NCBI RefSeq assembly: GCF_900105135.1
Contig: NZ_LT629741.1
Location: forward strand, 2,170,001 to 2,234,000
DNA: 64,000 bases
From: Gramella sp. MAR_2010_147
GTDB taxonomy: Bacteria; Bacteroidota; Bacteroidia; Flavobacteriales; Flavobacteriaceae
Direction: 5' to 3'
The notes under the pieces were generated by a model. That model was not told the DNA's origin. It made no database searches and saw only the letters and a list, made by a program, of their open reading frames with translations. Of this stretch, positions 52,998 through 63,432 are shown in pieces (position 1 is the stretch's first letter; every line of letters begins with the position of its first letter). Made by a program: the position numbers and the translations under genes.

Positions 52998-53756
52998 ATG
53001 AATATCCCTCAAGGCAAAAAAGTATATTTTTCCAGCGATAATCATCTTGGCGCTCCCACTATGGAAGAAAGCCGAAAGCGAGAAGCTGTTTTTGTAAAAT
53101 GGCTGGATGAGATTAAAGAGGATGCTGCCGCAATATTTCTCCTGGGTGATCTGTTCGATTTCTGGTTTGAATATAAACATGTGGTTCCAAAAGGATTTGT
53201 GCGTACCCTTGGAAAGCTTGCTGAAATTAAAGACAGTGGTATCCCCATCTATTTTTTTGTGGGAAATCACGACCTGTGGATGAACGATTATTTTGAAAGT
53301 GAATTAAACATTCCGGTATATCATCGTCCAAAAGAATTTGAATTCAATAATAAAACTTTTTTGGTAGGACATGGGGATGGCCTTGGTCCAGGCGACAAAG
53401 GCTATAAAAGAATGAAAAAAGTCTTTACCAATCCGCTTTCTAAATGGCTTTATAGATGGCTACATCCAGATTTAGGAGTGCCTTTAGCGCAGTATTTCTC
53501 CGTAAAGAACAAAATGATCTCGGGAGATGAAGATCAGACTTTTCTTGGCGAGGACGAAGAATGGCTCATTCAGTATTGCAGAAGAAAACTGGAAACCAAA
53601 CACTATGATTATTTCCTATTTGGCCATCGACATTTGCCTTTAGAAATAGACCTCAACGGAAAATCTACCTACATCAATACCGGAGATTGGATAAGCCATT
53701 ACACCTACGCGGTTTTTGATGGGGAATTATTAGAGTTGAAAAAACTCGATTCTTAA
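52998..53756 (+). CDS. lpxH: UDP-2,3-diacylglucosamine diphosphatase (LpxH type)
   Basis: 252 residues. Metallophosphoesterase that removes UMP from UDP-2,3-diacylglucosamine in lipid A synthesis. Motifs are FSSDNHLG (an N replaces the usual D-x-H order variant), LLGDLFDFWFEYK, FVGNHDLWM, VGHGDGLGPGD and FGHRHLP. Length and the DLFDFWFE motif favour LpxH. Acts at the inner membrane surface. Its stop overlaps the convergent recJ stop (shared TTAA). Confidence 0.9.
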   Translation: MNIPQGKKVYFSSDNHLGAPTMEESRKREAVFVKWLDEIKEDAAAIFLLGDLFDFWFEYKHVVPKGFVRTLGKLAEIKDSGIPIYFFVGNHDLWMNDYFESELNIPVYHRPKEFEFNNKTFLVGHGDGLGPGDKGYKRMKKVFTNPLSKWLYRWLHPDLGVPLAQYFSVKNKMISGDEDQTFLGEDEEWLIQYCRRKLETKHYDYFLFGHRHLPLEIDLNGKSTYINTGDWISHYTYAVFDGELLELKKLDS

Positions 53757-55447
53757 ATACTTTCTCGTATATCCTTTAATTTCAACTGAATTTTAGTATT
53801 CCCGTTCCAGGTATTTTCATCCAGGCTATATACCGCATCAAATTTTTTACCTTCTTTTATTAAATCCAACTTTTCTCCCAGGTTAAAACCTATTACATCA
53901 AAACTTGCTTTGGAATCTTCCTGTTTTACCTGGCATTTCAAATGGGTCTTATCTTCACCCACACATTTCCCAAAACCTGTATCTGTCAATCCTTTACTCA
54001 AAAAGACCGGTGACATATTCCCGGGACCAAAAGGTGCAAACTGTTTCAAAATTCGGTAAAACTTAGCCGTAATATCTTTTAGATCCAATTCTGCATCTAT
54101 ACTTATTTCTGGAGTTAATAGGTTTTTGTCTATACTTCCCGAGACCACTTCCTCAAATTTTTGCTTGAAATTCAGATAATCAGATTCCAAAAGGGTAAGT
54201 CCGGCTGCATATTTATGTCCGCCAAATTGCTCAATATATTCTTTACAGCTTTCCAAAGCTTCATACACATCAAAACCTTTAACCGACCTTGCTGAAGCTG
54301 CAAGCCTGTCGCCACTCTTGGTAAATACCAGGGTTGGCCTGTACCAGGTTTCGGTTAGCCTGGAAGCAACGATTCCTATGACTCCTTTATGCCAGTTTTC
54401 ATTATAAACTACAGTGGTAAATCGGTTTTCTTCCTTTTGAGTTATGACTTGCTGTTTAGCTTCTTCGGTAATACTTTTATCGGCACTTCGCCTATCTGTA
54501 TTATAGGTTTCAATTTCTTCAGCGTAATTTCCGGAAATAGTTTCATTCTCTTCCGTTAGCAGATTAACCGCATGTAAACCATGTTTCATTCTCCCCGCGG
54601 CATTTATACGTGGTGCCACGATAAAAACCACATCAGTAATACTCACATTTTTTCGATCTCCTAATAGGCTTCTGATACCCTTTCGCGGTGCTACATTAAT
54701 CACATGCAAACCGTGATAAGCCAGAATCCTGTTTTCCCCGGTGATGGGAACAATATCAGCTCCTATCGCTGTGGCAACTAAATCGAGATATGGCAATAAA
54801 GTTTCCTCTGGCTCCTTGTTTTTTTGAGTGATCGCCTGGATAAGCTTAAAACCAACTCCGCATCCACATAGCTCATCATAAGGATAGTTACAATCCTCAC
54901 GTTTTGGATCTAAAACTGCAACGGCATCGGGAATTTCATTCCCCGGGCGATGGTGATCACAAATCACAAAATCAATCCCTTTATTTTTTGCGTAGGCTAC
55001 TTTTTCAATAGCTTTAATTCCACAATCCAACGCGATAATCAGGCTTACCTCATTATCTTCGGCATAGTCTATTCCTTGATAAGAAACCCCATATCCTTCC
55101 TCATAACGATCTGGAATATAAGTGGTCGCATTAGGATAACGGAATTTCAAAAATGAAGACATTAATGCAACACTGGTAGTTCCATCTACATCATAATCTC
55201 CATAGACCATGATGTTCTCTCCGTTTTCTATAGCCCGTTCAATACGTTCTACAGCCTTATCCATGTCTTTCATTAGAAATGGATCATAAAGATCTTTAAG
55301 ATCAGGTCGGAAAAATTTCTTTGCCTCCGCAAAAGACGTGATTCCTCGTTGCACCAGGAGTTTAGCGACTGGTATCCCAATCCCCAACTTCTCTGCTAAA
55401 GAATTTACAGTCATAGAATCGGGTTTGGGTTTTAAGGTCCAGCGCAT
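53753..55447 (-). CDS. recJ: Single-stranded DNA exonuclease RecJ
   Basis: 564 residues. 5'-3' exonuclease on single-stranded DNA in recombination and mismatch repair. The DHH phosphoesterase motifs are YGDYDVDGTTSVALM (about residues 80-94), ALDCGIKA and CDHHRPGNE, and the DHHA1 part has GGHKYAAGLTL. The C-terminal OB-like domain is present and full length. The convergent overlap with lpxH leaves no room for a terminator. Uracil glycosylase and rsmI lie upstream on the same strand. Confidence 0.96.
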   Translation of the reverse strand: MRWTLKPKPDSMTVNSLAEKLGIGIPVAKLLVQRGITSFAEAKKFFRPDLKDLYDPFLMKDMDKAVERIERAIENGENIMVYGDYDVDGTTSVALMSSFLKFRYPNATTYIPDRYEEGYGVSYQGIDYAEDNEVSLIIALDCGIKAIEKVAYAKNKGIDFVICDHHRPGNEIPDAVAVLDPKREDCNYPYDELCGCGVGFKLIQAITQKNKEPEETLLPYLDLVATAIGADIVPITGENRILAYHGLHVINVAPRKGIRSLLGDRKNVSITDVVFIVAPRINAAGRMKHGLHAVNLLTEENETISGNYAEEIETYNTDRRSADKSITEEAKQQVITQKEENRFTTVVYNENWHKGVIGIVASRLTETWYRPTLVFTKSGDRLAASARSVKGFDVYEALESCKEYIEQFGGHKYAAGLTLLESDYLNFKQKFEEVVSGSIDKNLLTPEISIDAELDLKDITAKFYRILKQFAPFGPGNMSPVFLSKGLTDTGFGKCVGEDKTHLKCQVKQEDSKASFDVIGFNLGEKLDLIKEGKKFDAVYSLDENTWNGNTKIQLKLKDIRESI

Positions 55448-55508
55448 AATTTTTAGAAATTGAAAGAATATCGAAATTAGTAAAAAACAAGGTATACGAA
55501 ATAAATAC

Positions 55509-56075
55509 TTAGCCTAATATTTCAGTAATTTTATTCTGAAGTTTGGGTACCACTTCAGCTTCAAACCAGGGGTTTTTCATCCGCCAGAATCGGTTTACAG
55601 GCGACGGATGCGGAATTGTCCAGAATTCAGGTAAATACTCTTTATAATTCTGAACCTTTTGAGTAAGATTTTCCTTTTTACCCAGGTAGTAATTTGCGGC
55701 ATAAGAGCCAATAATAATTTTCAGCTGAACATTTTTCATTTCTTTCCACACCGATTCATGCCATAAAGGAGCACATTCTTTTCGGGGAGGCAAATCACCG
55801 GTTTTAGCTTTTCCGGGATAGCAAAAACCCATCGGGAGAATAGCAAAGTTATCTACCTTATAAAAAGTATCTTTATCTACTCCCAGCCATTCCCTTAGCT
55901 TTTTACCACTTTGATCGTTCCAGGCAATTCCAGATTCATGAACAATTCTTCCGGGCGCCTGACTAATCAATACAATTTTAGAATTCTTACTGGCCTCAAT
56001 GATAGGCCTTGGTCCCAGCGGAAGATGATCTTTACAAACCTTGCAATCTCTTATGGTACACAGAAGATCTTCCAA
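55509..56075 (-). CDS. Uracil-DNA glycosylase family protein
   Basis: 188 residues. The fold is marked by LISQAPGRIVHESGIAWNDQSGKKL (the water-activating loop region; Q-A-P-G) and the C-terminal TIPHPSPVNRFW (the H-P-S-P minor-groove loop). Two cysteine pairs near the N-terminus (C6, C12, C15) and FCYPGK could hold a metal cluster, but the pattern does not match the family 4 four-cysteine set. Removes uracil or other damaged bases from DNA. It lies 4 bp after the rsmI stop on the minus strand. Confidence 0.85.
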   Translation of the reverse strand: MEDLLCTIRDCKVCKDHLPLGPRPIIEASKNSKIVLISQAPGRIVHESGIAWNDQSGKKLREWLGVDKDTFYKVDNFAILPMGFCYPGKAKTGDLPPRKECAPLWHESVWKEMKNVQLKIIIGSYAANYYLGKKENLTQKVQNYKEYLPEFWTIPHPSPVNRFWRMKNPWFEAEVVPKLQNKITEILG

Positions 56076-56079
56076 AATA

Positions 56080-56751
56080 TCAGGATTTCCCTTCTACTAT
56101 TACAACAATTTCCCCTTTGGGAGGTTTATTGGTATAATGGGTAAGTACTTCTGTAACCGTACCTCGAATGGTCTCTTCATGTAATTTCGTAATCTCTCTG
56201 GAAACAGAAACTCGTCTATCCTCGCCAAAATATTCCGTAAAATGACCTAAGGTTTTGATCAGTTTATGAGGAGATTCGTAAAAGATCATGGTCCTGGTTT
56301 CTTCAGCAAGAATTTTTAATCTGGTTTGCCTGCCCTTTTTAACCGGGAGAAAGCCTTCGAAAACAAATTTATCGTTTGGTAATCCACTGTTGACCAAGGC
56401 TGGAACAAAAGCAGTGGCACCGGGTAAACAATCTACCTCAACTCCGGCTTCCACACAGGCTCTGGTTAAAAGAAATCCGGGATCTGAAATGGCGGGTGTA
56501 CCGGCATCGCTTATAAGTGCAATCGTTTCTCCAGACTGGATTCGGGAAACTATTCCTTCAACCGTCTTATGCTCATTATGCATATGGTGGCTGTGCATCT
56601 GGGTTTGAATTTCGAAATGCTTCAGTAGTTTACCACTGTTTCGAGTATCTTCAGCTAAAATAAGATCGGCTTCCTTTAAAACTCTTATAGCTCTAAAAGT
56701 AATATCCTCCAGGTTTCCAATAGGCGTTGGAACCAGAAACAGTTTTCCCAT
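56080..56751 (-). CDS. rsmI: 16S rRNA (cytidine(1402)-2'-O)-methyltransferase
   Basis: 223 residues. Tetrapyrrole-methylase fold enzyme that methylates the ribose of C1402 in 16S rRNA with SAM. Start LFLVPTPIGNLEDITFRAIRVL and LAEDTRNSGKLLKHF, ISDAGTPAISDPG and GEIVVIVEGK are all signature parts. Length is slightly short of the ~280 seen in E. coli because the C-terminal domain is trimmed, which looks usual for this lineage. Downstream gene spacing is 4 bp. Confidence 0.95.
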   Translation of the reverse strand: MGKLFLVPTPIGNLEDITFRAIRVLKEADLILAEDTRNSGKLLKHFEIQTQMHSHHMHNEHKTVEGIVSRIQSGETIALISDAGTPAISDPGFLLTRACVEAGVEVDCLPGATAFVPALVNSGLPNDKFVFEGFLPVKKGRQTRLKILAEETRTMIFYESPHKLIKTLGHFTEYFGEDRRVSVSREITKLHEETIRGTVTEVLTHYTNKPPKGEIVVIVEGKS

Positions 56752-56764
56752 AAATCAGTTTGAA

Positions 56765-57502
56765 CTAATTGCTGAATTTATTCTCTATATGCGCCATAAA
56801 ACGCTCTTCATATTCCACTTTTCCTTCCCAGTTGTTATAATCTGGTTTTACGACCTTATCAATAAATTTCCTGGCTTCTTCCAGGCTGGTGAAAGTGTTT
56901 AACTGGGAAAGTACCCGGTTATAATCGGCTGTATCTCCTCCAAAAAGATGTTTTATGTATGAAAGGCGTTGGTTAAGACCTATATTAATTCCTTTTTTGA
57001 GTCGGTCATTTAAAGATCTTGGCTTACTGGTTTTTTCTACGTGATTTACCGGCTCAAAATCTGGAAGATTATCATAATCTACCCCAATATTTCTAAAATC
57101 CCTTTTCTCCTGTCCTCTATCAGATGATCTTGATGGTTCTGGAGCAGCATTTATCTGACTCATCATAGAATCTATCTTTTCAGTTTCCGGAGGCATTTGT
57201 GCAACGATATCTTTAATTTTTTCAGTATTTGGTTCTGTTATGGCGTCAGAATCTTCATTATATTCAGTTCCGTCCGGATAAAACTCGTCATAAGAAACTT
57301 TATTAGCTTTTTTCTGAACAGGCTTTTCAGCTACTTTCTCACTTTTATCTTCTTCAAGATGCTTTTCCGTGAAAGCCAATACCGTAAGTTTTTCGTAAAG
57401 ATCCTTTGCTTTTTCCTTCAATCCATTCGCATCCAATTTGCCTTTATTCTGAATGATATTTTCAGCAATTCGAATGAGATCAGTCTCAATTTTCTTTTTC
57501 AT
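56765..57502 (-). CDS. Conserved hypothetical protein upstream of rsmI
   Basis: 245 residues, family not recognised. The N-terminal half is helical and charged (KKKIETDLIRIAENIIQNKGKLDANGLKEKAKDLYEKL), the middle is acidic and probably disordered (DEFYPDGTEYNEDSDAITEPN), and the C-terminal 85 residues look ordered (RLKKGINIGLNQRLSYIKHLFGGDTADYNRVLSQL... LEEARKFIDKVVKPDYNNW). No signal peptide or membrane span. It lies 13 bp upstream of rsmI on the same strand and diverges from tdk. Function unknown. Confidence 0.75.
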   Translation of the reverse strand: MKKKIETDLIRIAENIIQNKGKLDANGLKEKAKDLYEKLTVLAFTEKHLEEDKSEKVAEKPVQKKANKVSYDEFYPDGTEYNEDSDAITEPNTEKIKDIVAQMPPETEKIDSMMSQINAAPEPSRSSDRGQEKRDFRNIGVDYDNLPDFEPVNHVEKTSKPRSLNDRLKKGINIGLNQRLSYIKHLFGGDTADYNRVLSQLNTFTSLEEARKFIDKVVKPDYNNWEGKVEYEERFMAHIENKFSN

Positions 57503-57633
57503 CTGTTTATTTTTATTTGTTTTTTATCGGTCAGATGCGATTCGCAAATAATCATTTTAGCTGGCAGTTAAATTTCGTTATGGTTCATTTCATAACTTTA
57601 AAGATTCGCCCTTTAACCGGGTTGTATTTTTAA

Positions 57634-57641
57634 TAAATTTG
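57634..57641 (+). promoter_or_regulatory. Probable -7 element of the tdk promoter
   Basis: TAAATTTG matches TAnnTTTG, 53 bp before the tdk ATG in the gap between divergent genes. No -33 TTG at the expected distance. Confidence 0.45.
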
Positions 57642-57694
57642 TTCCACCTTTATGCGAAAGAGGTATTTCCCCGTTTCGATTTGAAAAATACAAA

Positions 57695-58342
57695 ATGTTT
57701 CTCGAAAATACAGTAAATCACGAAGAGCAATTTGGCTGGATTGAGGTAATTTGCGGCTCAATGTTTTCCGGAAAAACGGAAGAACTCATCCGTAGGCTCA
57801 AACGTGCGAAATTCGCTAAACAGAACGTAGAGATCTTTAAACCTGCCATAGACACTCGTTATGACGAAGAAATGGTGGTATCGCATGATTCTAATGAGAT
57901 ACGATCAACACCCGTGCCATCTGCTTCTAATATTCGTCTTTTAGCTGATGGATGCGATGTGGTAGGAATTGATGAAGCCCAGTTTTTTGATGACGAGATC
58001 GTCACTGTTTGTAATGATCTGGCAAATAGAGGCGTTCGTGTAATTGTAGCAGGCCTGGATATGGATTTTAAAGGAAACCCTTTTGGTCCAATGCCTAATT
58101 TAATGGCAACTGCCGAGTATGTTACTAAAGTACATGCAGTTTGCACCAGAACCGGAAATCTTGCCCAGTTTAGTTACCGAAAAGCTATTAATGATGACCT
58201 GGTATTCCTTGGAGAAAACGAAGAATATGAGCCACTGAGCCGTGCTGCTTACTACAAAGCAATGCTTAGAGAGAGGCTTAAAAAACTGGAGGTGAAGGAT
58301 GCCGAAGAATTAAATCAAAAACCTAAAGAAGAAAATGCGTGA
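57695..58342 (+). CDS. tdk: Thymidine kinase lacking the usual zinc-binding cysteines
   Basis: 215 residues. Phosphorylates thymidine with ATP for the salvage pathway. The P-loop is [14 protein letters not shown], and the middle has [11 protein letters not shown] (catalytic acid) and [15 protein letters not shown] (lasso). In zinc-bearing type II enzymes, four cysteines hold a metal: here the first is in HAVCTRTGN but the second is threonine, and the late C-R-x-C pair is replaced ([10 protein letters not shown]). Related Flavobacteria may share this. The stop overlaps alr by 8 bases. Confidence 0.92.
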   Translation: MFLENTVNHEEQFGWIEVICGSMFSGKTEELIRRLKRAKFAKQNVEIFKPAIDTRYDEEMVVSHDSNEIRSTPVPSASNIRLLADGCDVVGIDEAQFFDDEIVTVCNDLANRGVRVIVAGLDMDFKGNPFGPMPNLMATAEYVTKVHAVCTRTGNLAQFSYRKAINDDLVFLGENEEYEPLSRAAYYKAMLRERLKKLEVKDAEELNQKPKEENA

Positions 58343-59447
58343 AGCCAAAGAAACCGTTCTGGAAATTAATCTTGGAAACCTGGCTCATAATTATCGCTTT
58401 TTAAGATCTAAAATAGGCAAGGATGTAAAATTTCTTTCAGTAGTAAAAGCCCATGCCTACGGAAGTGATTCAGTAGAAATTGCAAAAAAACTGGAAGAAT
58501 TAGGAACCGATTATTTTGCGGTAGCCTATGTAGAAGAAGGGATTCGGTTAAGGGAAAATGGAATTATCAAACCAATTCTCGTATTACACCCTCAATTCAC
58601 CCATTTTGAAGAGATCATAGAAAACTGCCTCGAACCTAATCTTTACAGTGAGAAAACATTGAGATCTTTCATTTCTACAGCTGAAAGGCTCAACCAGAAA
58701 AATTATCCCGTTCACATTAAGCTTAATACCGGCCTGAACCGTCTTGGTTTTGATAAGGCTGAAATTTCAATGGTTCAGGAATTAATTTCAAACACACCTT
58801 CTATAAAGATCTCATCAGTCTTTTCCCATTTGGCAGCAAGTGAAGACTGGCAGGAACGGGAATTTACGTTAGATCAGATAGATCTTTTTAGAAAAATGAC
58901 GTGGCAACTTATAGAAAATCTCGGCTATGAACCATTACTTCATATTTGTAATACTTCCGGAGTCATAAATTACCCCAAAGCCACTTTTAGTATGGTGAGA
59001 ACGGGTATCGGGCTTTATGGCTACGGAAATGATAAAACAGTGGATCCCCAATTAAAACCTGTAGGCACCTTAAAAACCATTATTTCGCAAATCAGGAAAC
59101 TTGAAGAAGGCGCAACTGTGGGTTATAACCGGGCCCATAAAATCAATAAGCCTTCGCACATTGCAACCCTTCCTATAGGTCATGCTGATGGTATTAACCG
59201 TATTTATGGAAAGCAAAAAGCCGGGGTATTTGTAAAGGGTAAATACGCTCCAATAGTTGGAAATGTTTGTATGGATATCATCATGATAGATGTTACCGGA
59301 ATAGATTGTGAAGAAGGAGATGAAGTGATCATTTTTGGCGGACCTCATCAACATCCTGTAGATTTTGCTCAGGCCGGAGGGACCATTTCCTATGAACTAA
59401 TAACTGGCATTCAGCGTAGAGTTACCCGAAAGATCATTCCTGAATAA
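58335..59447 (+). CDS. alr: Alanine racemase
   Basis: 370 residues. Makes D-alanine for peptidoglycan from L-alanine, using PLP. The PLP lysine is in [10 protein letters not shown], the catalytic tyrosine is in [11 protein letters not shown], and other parts ([39 protein letters not shown]) are all present. It starts within the last 8 bases of tdk, so the two are translationally coupled. mscL follows 53 bp later. Confidence 0.97.
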   Translation: MREAKETVLEINLGNLAHNYRFLRSKIGKDVKFLSVVKAHAYGSDSVEIAKKLEELGTDYFAVAYVEEGIRLRENGIIKPILVLHPQFTHFEEIIENCLEPNLYSEKTLRSFISTAERLNQKNYPVHIKLNTGLNRLGFDKAEISMVQELISNTPSIKISSVFSHLAASEDWQEREFTLDQIDLFRKMTWQLIENLGYEPLLHICNTSGVINYPKATFSMVRTGIGLYGYGNDKTVDPQLKPVGTLKTIISQIRKLEEGATVGYNRAHKINKPSHIATLPIGHADGINRIYGKQKAGVFVKGKYAPIVGNVCMDIIMIDVTGIDCEEGDEVIIFGGPHQHPVDFAQAGGTISYELITGIQRRVTRKIIPE

Positions 59448-59499
59448 GAATTGATTTTTTTGTATAAATTAGCTCAAACTAACTTCTAACCAATTTTTT

Positions 59500-59928
59500 A
59501 TGGGCTTTTTCGCAGATTTCAAAAAATTTCTTTTCAAGAAAGACATTATCATGCTGGCAACAGCTGTGGTAATTGGGGCAGCATTCAATAAGATCGTCTC
59601 TTCAGTAGTAGACGATATTATCATGCCAATTATCGGGATTATTACTGGTGGGATTGATTTTTCGCAAAAATTCATTGCATTGGATGGCCGGCAGTATGCC
59701 AATCTGGAAGCCGCAAAAGAGGCTGAAGCAGCTGTGCTAACTTATGGTAATTTAATTCAGGCCATTATATATTTTATTATTATTGGTCTTTTCATATTTC
59801 TCGTGTTAAGGGCTTATGAAAAAACGAAAGAAAAAGAGGATGTGGAGGGTGCAGATGCTCCAAAAGGTCCTACTCAGGAACAAATACTTTTAGAAATAAG
59901 AGACGAACTAAGAAAGCAAAATTCATAA
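59500..59928 (+). CDS. mscL: Large-conductance mechanosensitive channel
   Basis: 142 residues. Opens at high membrane tension to release solutes after osmotic downshift. Two transmembrane helices are visible (about residues 18-38 and 80-105), preceded by the N-terminal amphipathic [32 protein letters not shown]. The pore-lining first helix and the helical tail [16 protein letters not shown] fit the family. A terminator follows. Confidence 0.96.
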   Translation: MGFFADFKKFLFKKDIIMLATAVVIGAAFNKIVSSVVDDIIMPIIGIITGGIDFSQKFIALDGRQYANLEAAKEAEAAVLTYGNLIQAIIYFIIIGLFIFLVLRAYEKTKEKEDVEGADAPKGPTQEQILLEIRDELRKQNS

Positions 59929-59970
59929 TGACGTACGCTTACCGCTACACTATTCATTTTTAATAATAAA

Positions 59971-59988
59971 CCCCGATGAAAATCGGGG
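59971..59988 (+). terminator. Terminator after mscL
   Basis: CCCCGAT pairs with ATCGGGG around GAAA, followed by a T run (59990 onwards). Confidence 0.85.
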
Positions 59989-60079
59989 TCTTTTTTTAAC
60001 AATATGAGCAAATACGTACAAATTTTTATGTCTTAAGCAATTTTTTGTTTCTAAACACATTAGGTTTAAGTGCAACTAA

Positions 60080-60087
60080 TACCTTTG
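60080..60087 (+). promoter_or_regulatory. Probable -7 element of the asd promoter
   Basis: TACCTTTG matches TAnnTTTG, 30 bp before the asd ATG. No convincing -33 TTG at standard spacing (nearest TTG is 32 bp away). Confidence 0.45.
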
Positions 60088-60117
60088 CAATCAAAATTTT
60101 AATAAAGCACCTGTAAT

Positions 60118-61107
60118 ATGAAAGTAGCTGTTGTTGGAGCCACCGGAATGGTAGGAAGCGTAATGCTGAAAGTCCTTGAAGAAAGAAATTTTCCGTTAAC
60201 GGAGTTAATCCCTGTAGCCTCTGAAAGATCTGTAGGTAAGAAGGTGAAATTCGCAAATAAGGAATATGAAATTGTGAGTTTAGAAACAGCTGTTTCTATG
60301 AAACCGGAGATCGCTATCTTTTCAGCAGGAGGAGATACCTCCCTGGAATGGGCTCCAAAATTTGCGGAAGCTGGTACCACAGTAATCGATAATTCTTCAG
60401 CCTGGAGAATGAATCCCGATAATAAACTGGTGATCCCGGAGATCAACGCTAATCTTCTCTCAAAAACAGATAAGATCATCGCCAACCCAAACTGTTCCAC
60501 GATTCAACTCTTAATGGCTTTAAAGCCACTACATGATACTTATGGAATTAAGCGTGTCGTGGTTTCAACATATCAGTCTATTACGGGTACTGGTGTAAAA
60601 GCAGTTCAGCAGCTGGAAAATGAGTATTCAGGCGAAAAGGGAGAAATGGCCTATCCATATCCAATTCATAAAAATGCATTGCCGCATTGTGACGTTTTTC
60701 AGGAAAACGGCTATACCAAGGAAGAGATGAAACTGAGCAATGAAACCAAGAAAATTCTTGGAGACGATTCAGTAAATGTAACGGCAACTGCGATACGGAT
60801 TCCTGTTGTAGGAGGACATTCAGAATCTGTAAATATTGAATTCCAAAAAGATTTTGAGGAGGCTGATGTTAGAAAAATACTTAGCGATTTTTCAGGGATT
60901 ACCGTTCAGGATAATCCAGCGGTAAACACCTATCCTATGCCTATTTATGCCGAAGGAAAAGATGATGTATTTGTGGGAAGAATACGAAGAGATTACTCTC
61001 AGCCAAATACAGTAAACATGTGGATAGTTGCCGATAATCTTAGAAAAGGCGCTGCAACCAACGCTGTTCAGATTGCTGAATATCTTTTAAAAAATAAGCT
61101 GGTATAA
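60118..61107 (+). CDS. asd: Aspartate-semialdehyde dehydrogenase
   Basis: 329 residues. Reduces aspartyl phosphate to the semialdehyde for lysine, threonine and methionine synthesis. NADP loop is VVGATGMVGSVMLKVL at the N-terminus; the catalytic cysteine is in NPNCSTIQLLMAL (about residue 128). Histidine in GGHSESVNIEF completes the active site. Standard length, single gene between terminators; no lysine or methionine genes nearby. Confidence 0.97.
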   Translation: MKVAVVGATGMVGSVMLKVLEERNFPLTELIPVASERSVGKKVKFANKEYEIVSLETAVSMKPEIAIFSAGGDTSLEWAPKFAEAGTTVIDNSSAWRMNPDNKLVIPEINANLLSKTDKIIANPNCSTIQLLMALKPLHDTYGIKRVVVSTYQSITGTGVKAVQQLENEYSGEKGEMAYPYPIHKNALPHCDVFQENGYTKEEMKLSNETKKILGDDSVNVTATAIRIPVVGGHSESVNIEFQKDFEEADVRKILSDFSGITVQDNPAVNTYPMPIYAEGKDDVFVGRIRRDYSQPNTVNMWIVADNLRKGAATNAVQIAEYLLKNKLV

Positions 61108-61130
61108 GAAATTAAATATTTCAATATCTT

Positions 61131-61163
61131 AAAGGCCTGAAAGAATGTAACTTTCAGGCCTTT
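61131..61163 (+). terminator. Terminator after asd
   Basis: AAAGGCCTGAAAG pairs perfectly with CTTTCAGGCCTTT around a 7-nt loop and is followed by more T. Confidence 0.88.
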
Positions 61164-61200
61164 TTTTATACTTATTTTATGCATAATTGAAACCTAAACC

Positions 61201-63360
61201 ATGAAAAAAATTCTTACCATGGTCATTGCTACAGGAATATTAGCCTCCTGTAGTGAAGACAATAAAAAAAATGAAACTACTGCCTTGAATTATCCAGAAA
61301 CTAAAAAAGTAGATACCGTAACCAATTATTTTGGAACTGAAGTAAAAGATCCATACAGATGGCTCGAGGACGATCGTAGTGAGGAAACCGAAAACTGGGT
61401 GGAAGCTCAAAATAAGGTGACTTTCAACTATCTCGAAAATATTCCTTATCGCAATAAACTAAAGGAAAGATTGACAAAACTCTGGGACTACGAAAAATTA
61501 AGTGCTCCATTTACCGAAGGTGATTATATTTACTTCTTTAAAAATGATGGATTACAGAACCAGAGCGTGATGTATCGCAAAAAAGGAGAAGATAGTGAAG
61601 CTGAAATTTTTCTTGATCCTAATAAATTCAGTGAAGACGGAACCACCTCTCTTGGCGGTTTGAGTTTTTCCAAAGATGGTAAAAAATTCGCTTATGCGAT
61701 TTCAGAAGGTGGAAGTGACTGGAGAAAGATTATCATCATGAACGCCGAGAATCAGGAGATTCTGGGAGATACTATTAAAGATGTGAAATTTAGCGGGATG
61801 TCCTGGAAGGGTAATGACGGATTTTACTATTCCAGCTACGATAAGCCTGACGGAAGCGAACTTTCAGCAAAAACAGATCAGCATAAATTATATTATCACA
61901 AGCTTGGTACTCCGCAATCTGAAGATAAAGTGATCTTTGGTGCAACTGCAGATCAAAAGCATAGATATGTAGGCGGAGGAGTTACTGAAGATGATAGTTA
62001 TCTTACCATTTCTGCACGTAATTCCACTTCCGGAGGAAAATTATTCCTGATGGATCTAACTAAAGATAATCCTGAATTGGTGACCATTCTGGATAATGAG
62101 GATACTGATACTTATGTGATCAAAAATGAGGGCAGCAAACTTTTTATCGTAACCAACCTTGATGCTCCGAATAAGAAAATCGTAAGCGTGGATGCTTCTA
62201 ACCCTACTCCCGAAAACTGGGAAGATTTTATTCCGGAAACAGAAAATGTTTTGAGTCCTTCTACGGCGGGAGGTGATTTTTTTGCTGAATATATGGTAGA
62301 TGCCATTTCTAAAGTAAAGCAATATGATGCTGAGGGAAAACTGATTCGTGAAGTGGAATTACCAGGAATTGGTTCAGCCGGAGGTTTTGGAGCTAAAGAA
62401 GAGGAAGATGTTTTATATTATTCATTTACTAATTATGTGACTCCGGGAACTATCTATAAATATGATATTGAAGAAGGAACTTCTGAAGTTTACAATAAAC
62501 CAAATATCGATTTTAATCCTGATGACTATACCAGCGAGCAGGTTTTTTATAATTCAAAAGATGGAACTAAAGTTCCAATGATCATCACTTATAAAAAAGG
62601 AACTGAATTAAACGGTAAGAACCCAACAATCTTATATGGTTATGGGGGATTCAATATCAGCCTAACTCCAGGATTCAGTACCGCTATGAGCGTATGGCTG
62701 GAACAAGGCGGTGTATATGCGGTTCCAAATCTTCGTGGAGGTGGAGAATATGGAAAAGAATGGCATAACGCCGGAACGAAGCTTAAAAAACAAAATGTTT
62801 TTGATGACTTTATCGCGGCTGCAGAATACCTGATTGAAAACAAATACACTTCCAGTGATTACCTGGCTGTTAGAGGAGGTTCTAACGGCGGATTGCTAGT
62901 AGGAGCCACCATGACGCAGCGTCCAGATCTTATGAAGGTTGCTTTACCGGCTGTTGGGGTTATGGATATGCTTAGATATCATACTTTCACCGCTGGCGCA
63001 GGTTGGGCGTATGATTATGGAACTGCTGAAGACAACGAGGAAATGTTCAAATATCTATATGGATATTCTCCGGTACACAATATTGAAAAAGGTGTTGAAT
63101 ACCCTGCTACTATGGTGACTACCGGGGATCATGATGATCGTGTAGTACCAGCACATTCATTTAAATTTGCTGCTGAACTTCAGGAAAAGCATGCTGGAAA
63201 TGAACCTGTCTTAATTAGAATTGAAACAAAAGCAGGGCACGGAGCAGGGAAACCTACGAGCATGATCATCGAGGAGTATGCAGATATTTTTGGTTTCACC
63301 CTTTACAATATGGGTTTTGAGTCTCTGCCAAATGAACTTGATAAAAACATAAAAGGCTAA
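61201..63360 (+). CDS. Prolyl oligopeptidase family serine peptidase (S9), lipoprotein
   Basis: 719 residues. Signal peptide [17 protein letters not shown] with lipid cysteine C17, then SEDNKK. The N-terminal beta-propeller (about 75-420) surrounds the peptidase domain, with the nucleophile in [11 protein letters not shown] (about residue 560), the aspartate in GDHDDRVVP and the histidine in [10 protein letters not shown]. It cleaves peptides after proline, outside the cytoplasm. It is flanked by terminators, hence its own transcription unit. Confidence 0.95.
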   Translation: MKKILTMVIATGILASCSEDNKKNETTALNYPETKKVDTVTNYFGTEVKDPYRWLEDDRSEETENWVEAQNKVTFNYLENIPYRNKLKERLTKLWDYEKLSAPFTEGDYIYFFKNDGLQNQSVMYRKKGEDSEAEIFLDPNKFSEDGTTSLGGLSFSKDGKKFAYAISEGGSDWRKIIIMNAENQEILGDTIKDVKFSGMSWKGNDGFYYSSYDKPDGSELSAKTDQHKLYYHKLGTPQSEDKVIFGATADQKHRYVGGGVTEDDSYLTISARNSTSGGKLFLMDLTKDNPELVTILDNEDTDTYVIKNEGSKLFIVTNLDAPNKKIVSVDASNPTPENWEDFIPETENVLSPSTAGGDFFAEYMVDAISKVKQYDAEGKLIREVELPGIGSAGGFGAKEEEDVLYYSFTNYVTPGTIYKYDIEEGTSEVYNKPNIDFNPDDYTSEQVFYNSKDGTKVPMIITYKKGTELNGKNPTILYGYGGFNISLTPGFSTAMSVWLEQGGVYAVPNLRGGGEYGKEWHNAGTKLKKQNVFDDFIAAAEYLIENKYTSSDYLAVRGGSNGGLLVGATMTQRPDLMKVALPAVGVMDMLRYHTFTAGAGWAYDYGTAEDNEEMFKYLYGYSPVHNIEKGVEYPATMVTTGDHDDRVVPAHSFKFAAELQEKHAGNEPVLIRIETKAGHGAGKPTSMIIEEYADIFGFTLYNMGFESLPNELDKNIKG

Positions 63361-63382
63361 TCTTCTAAGATCCTTATAAGTT

Positions 63383-63408
63383 AAAGCGCGGATTATGATC
63401 CGCGCTTT
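63383..63408 (+). terminator. Terminator after the prolyl oligopeptidase gene
   Basis: AAAGCGCGGAT pairs perfectly with ATCCGCGCTTT around TATG, followed by T residues. Confidence 0.9.
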
Positions 63409-63432
63409 TTTTATTCTAACTTTCGGATAACT

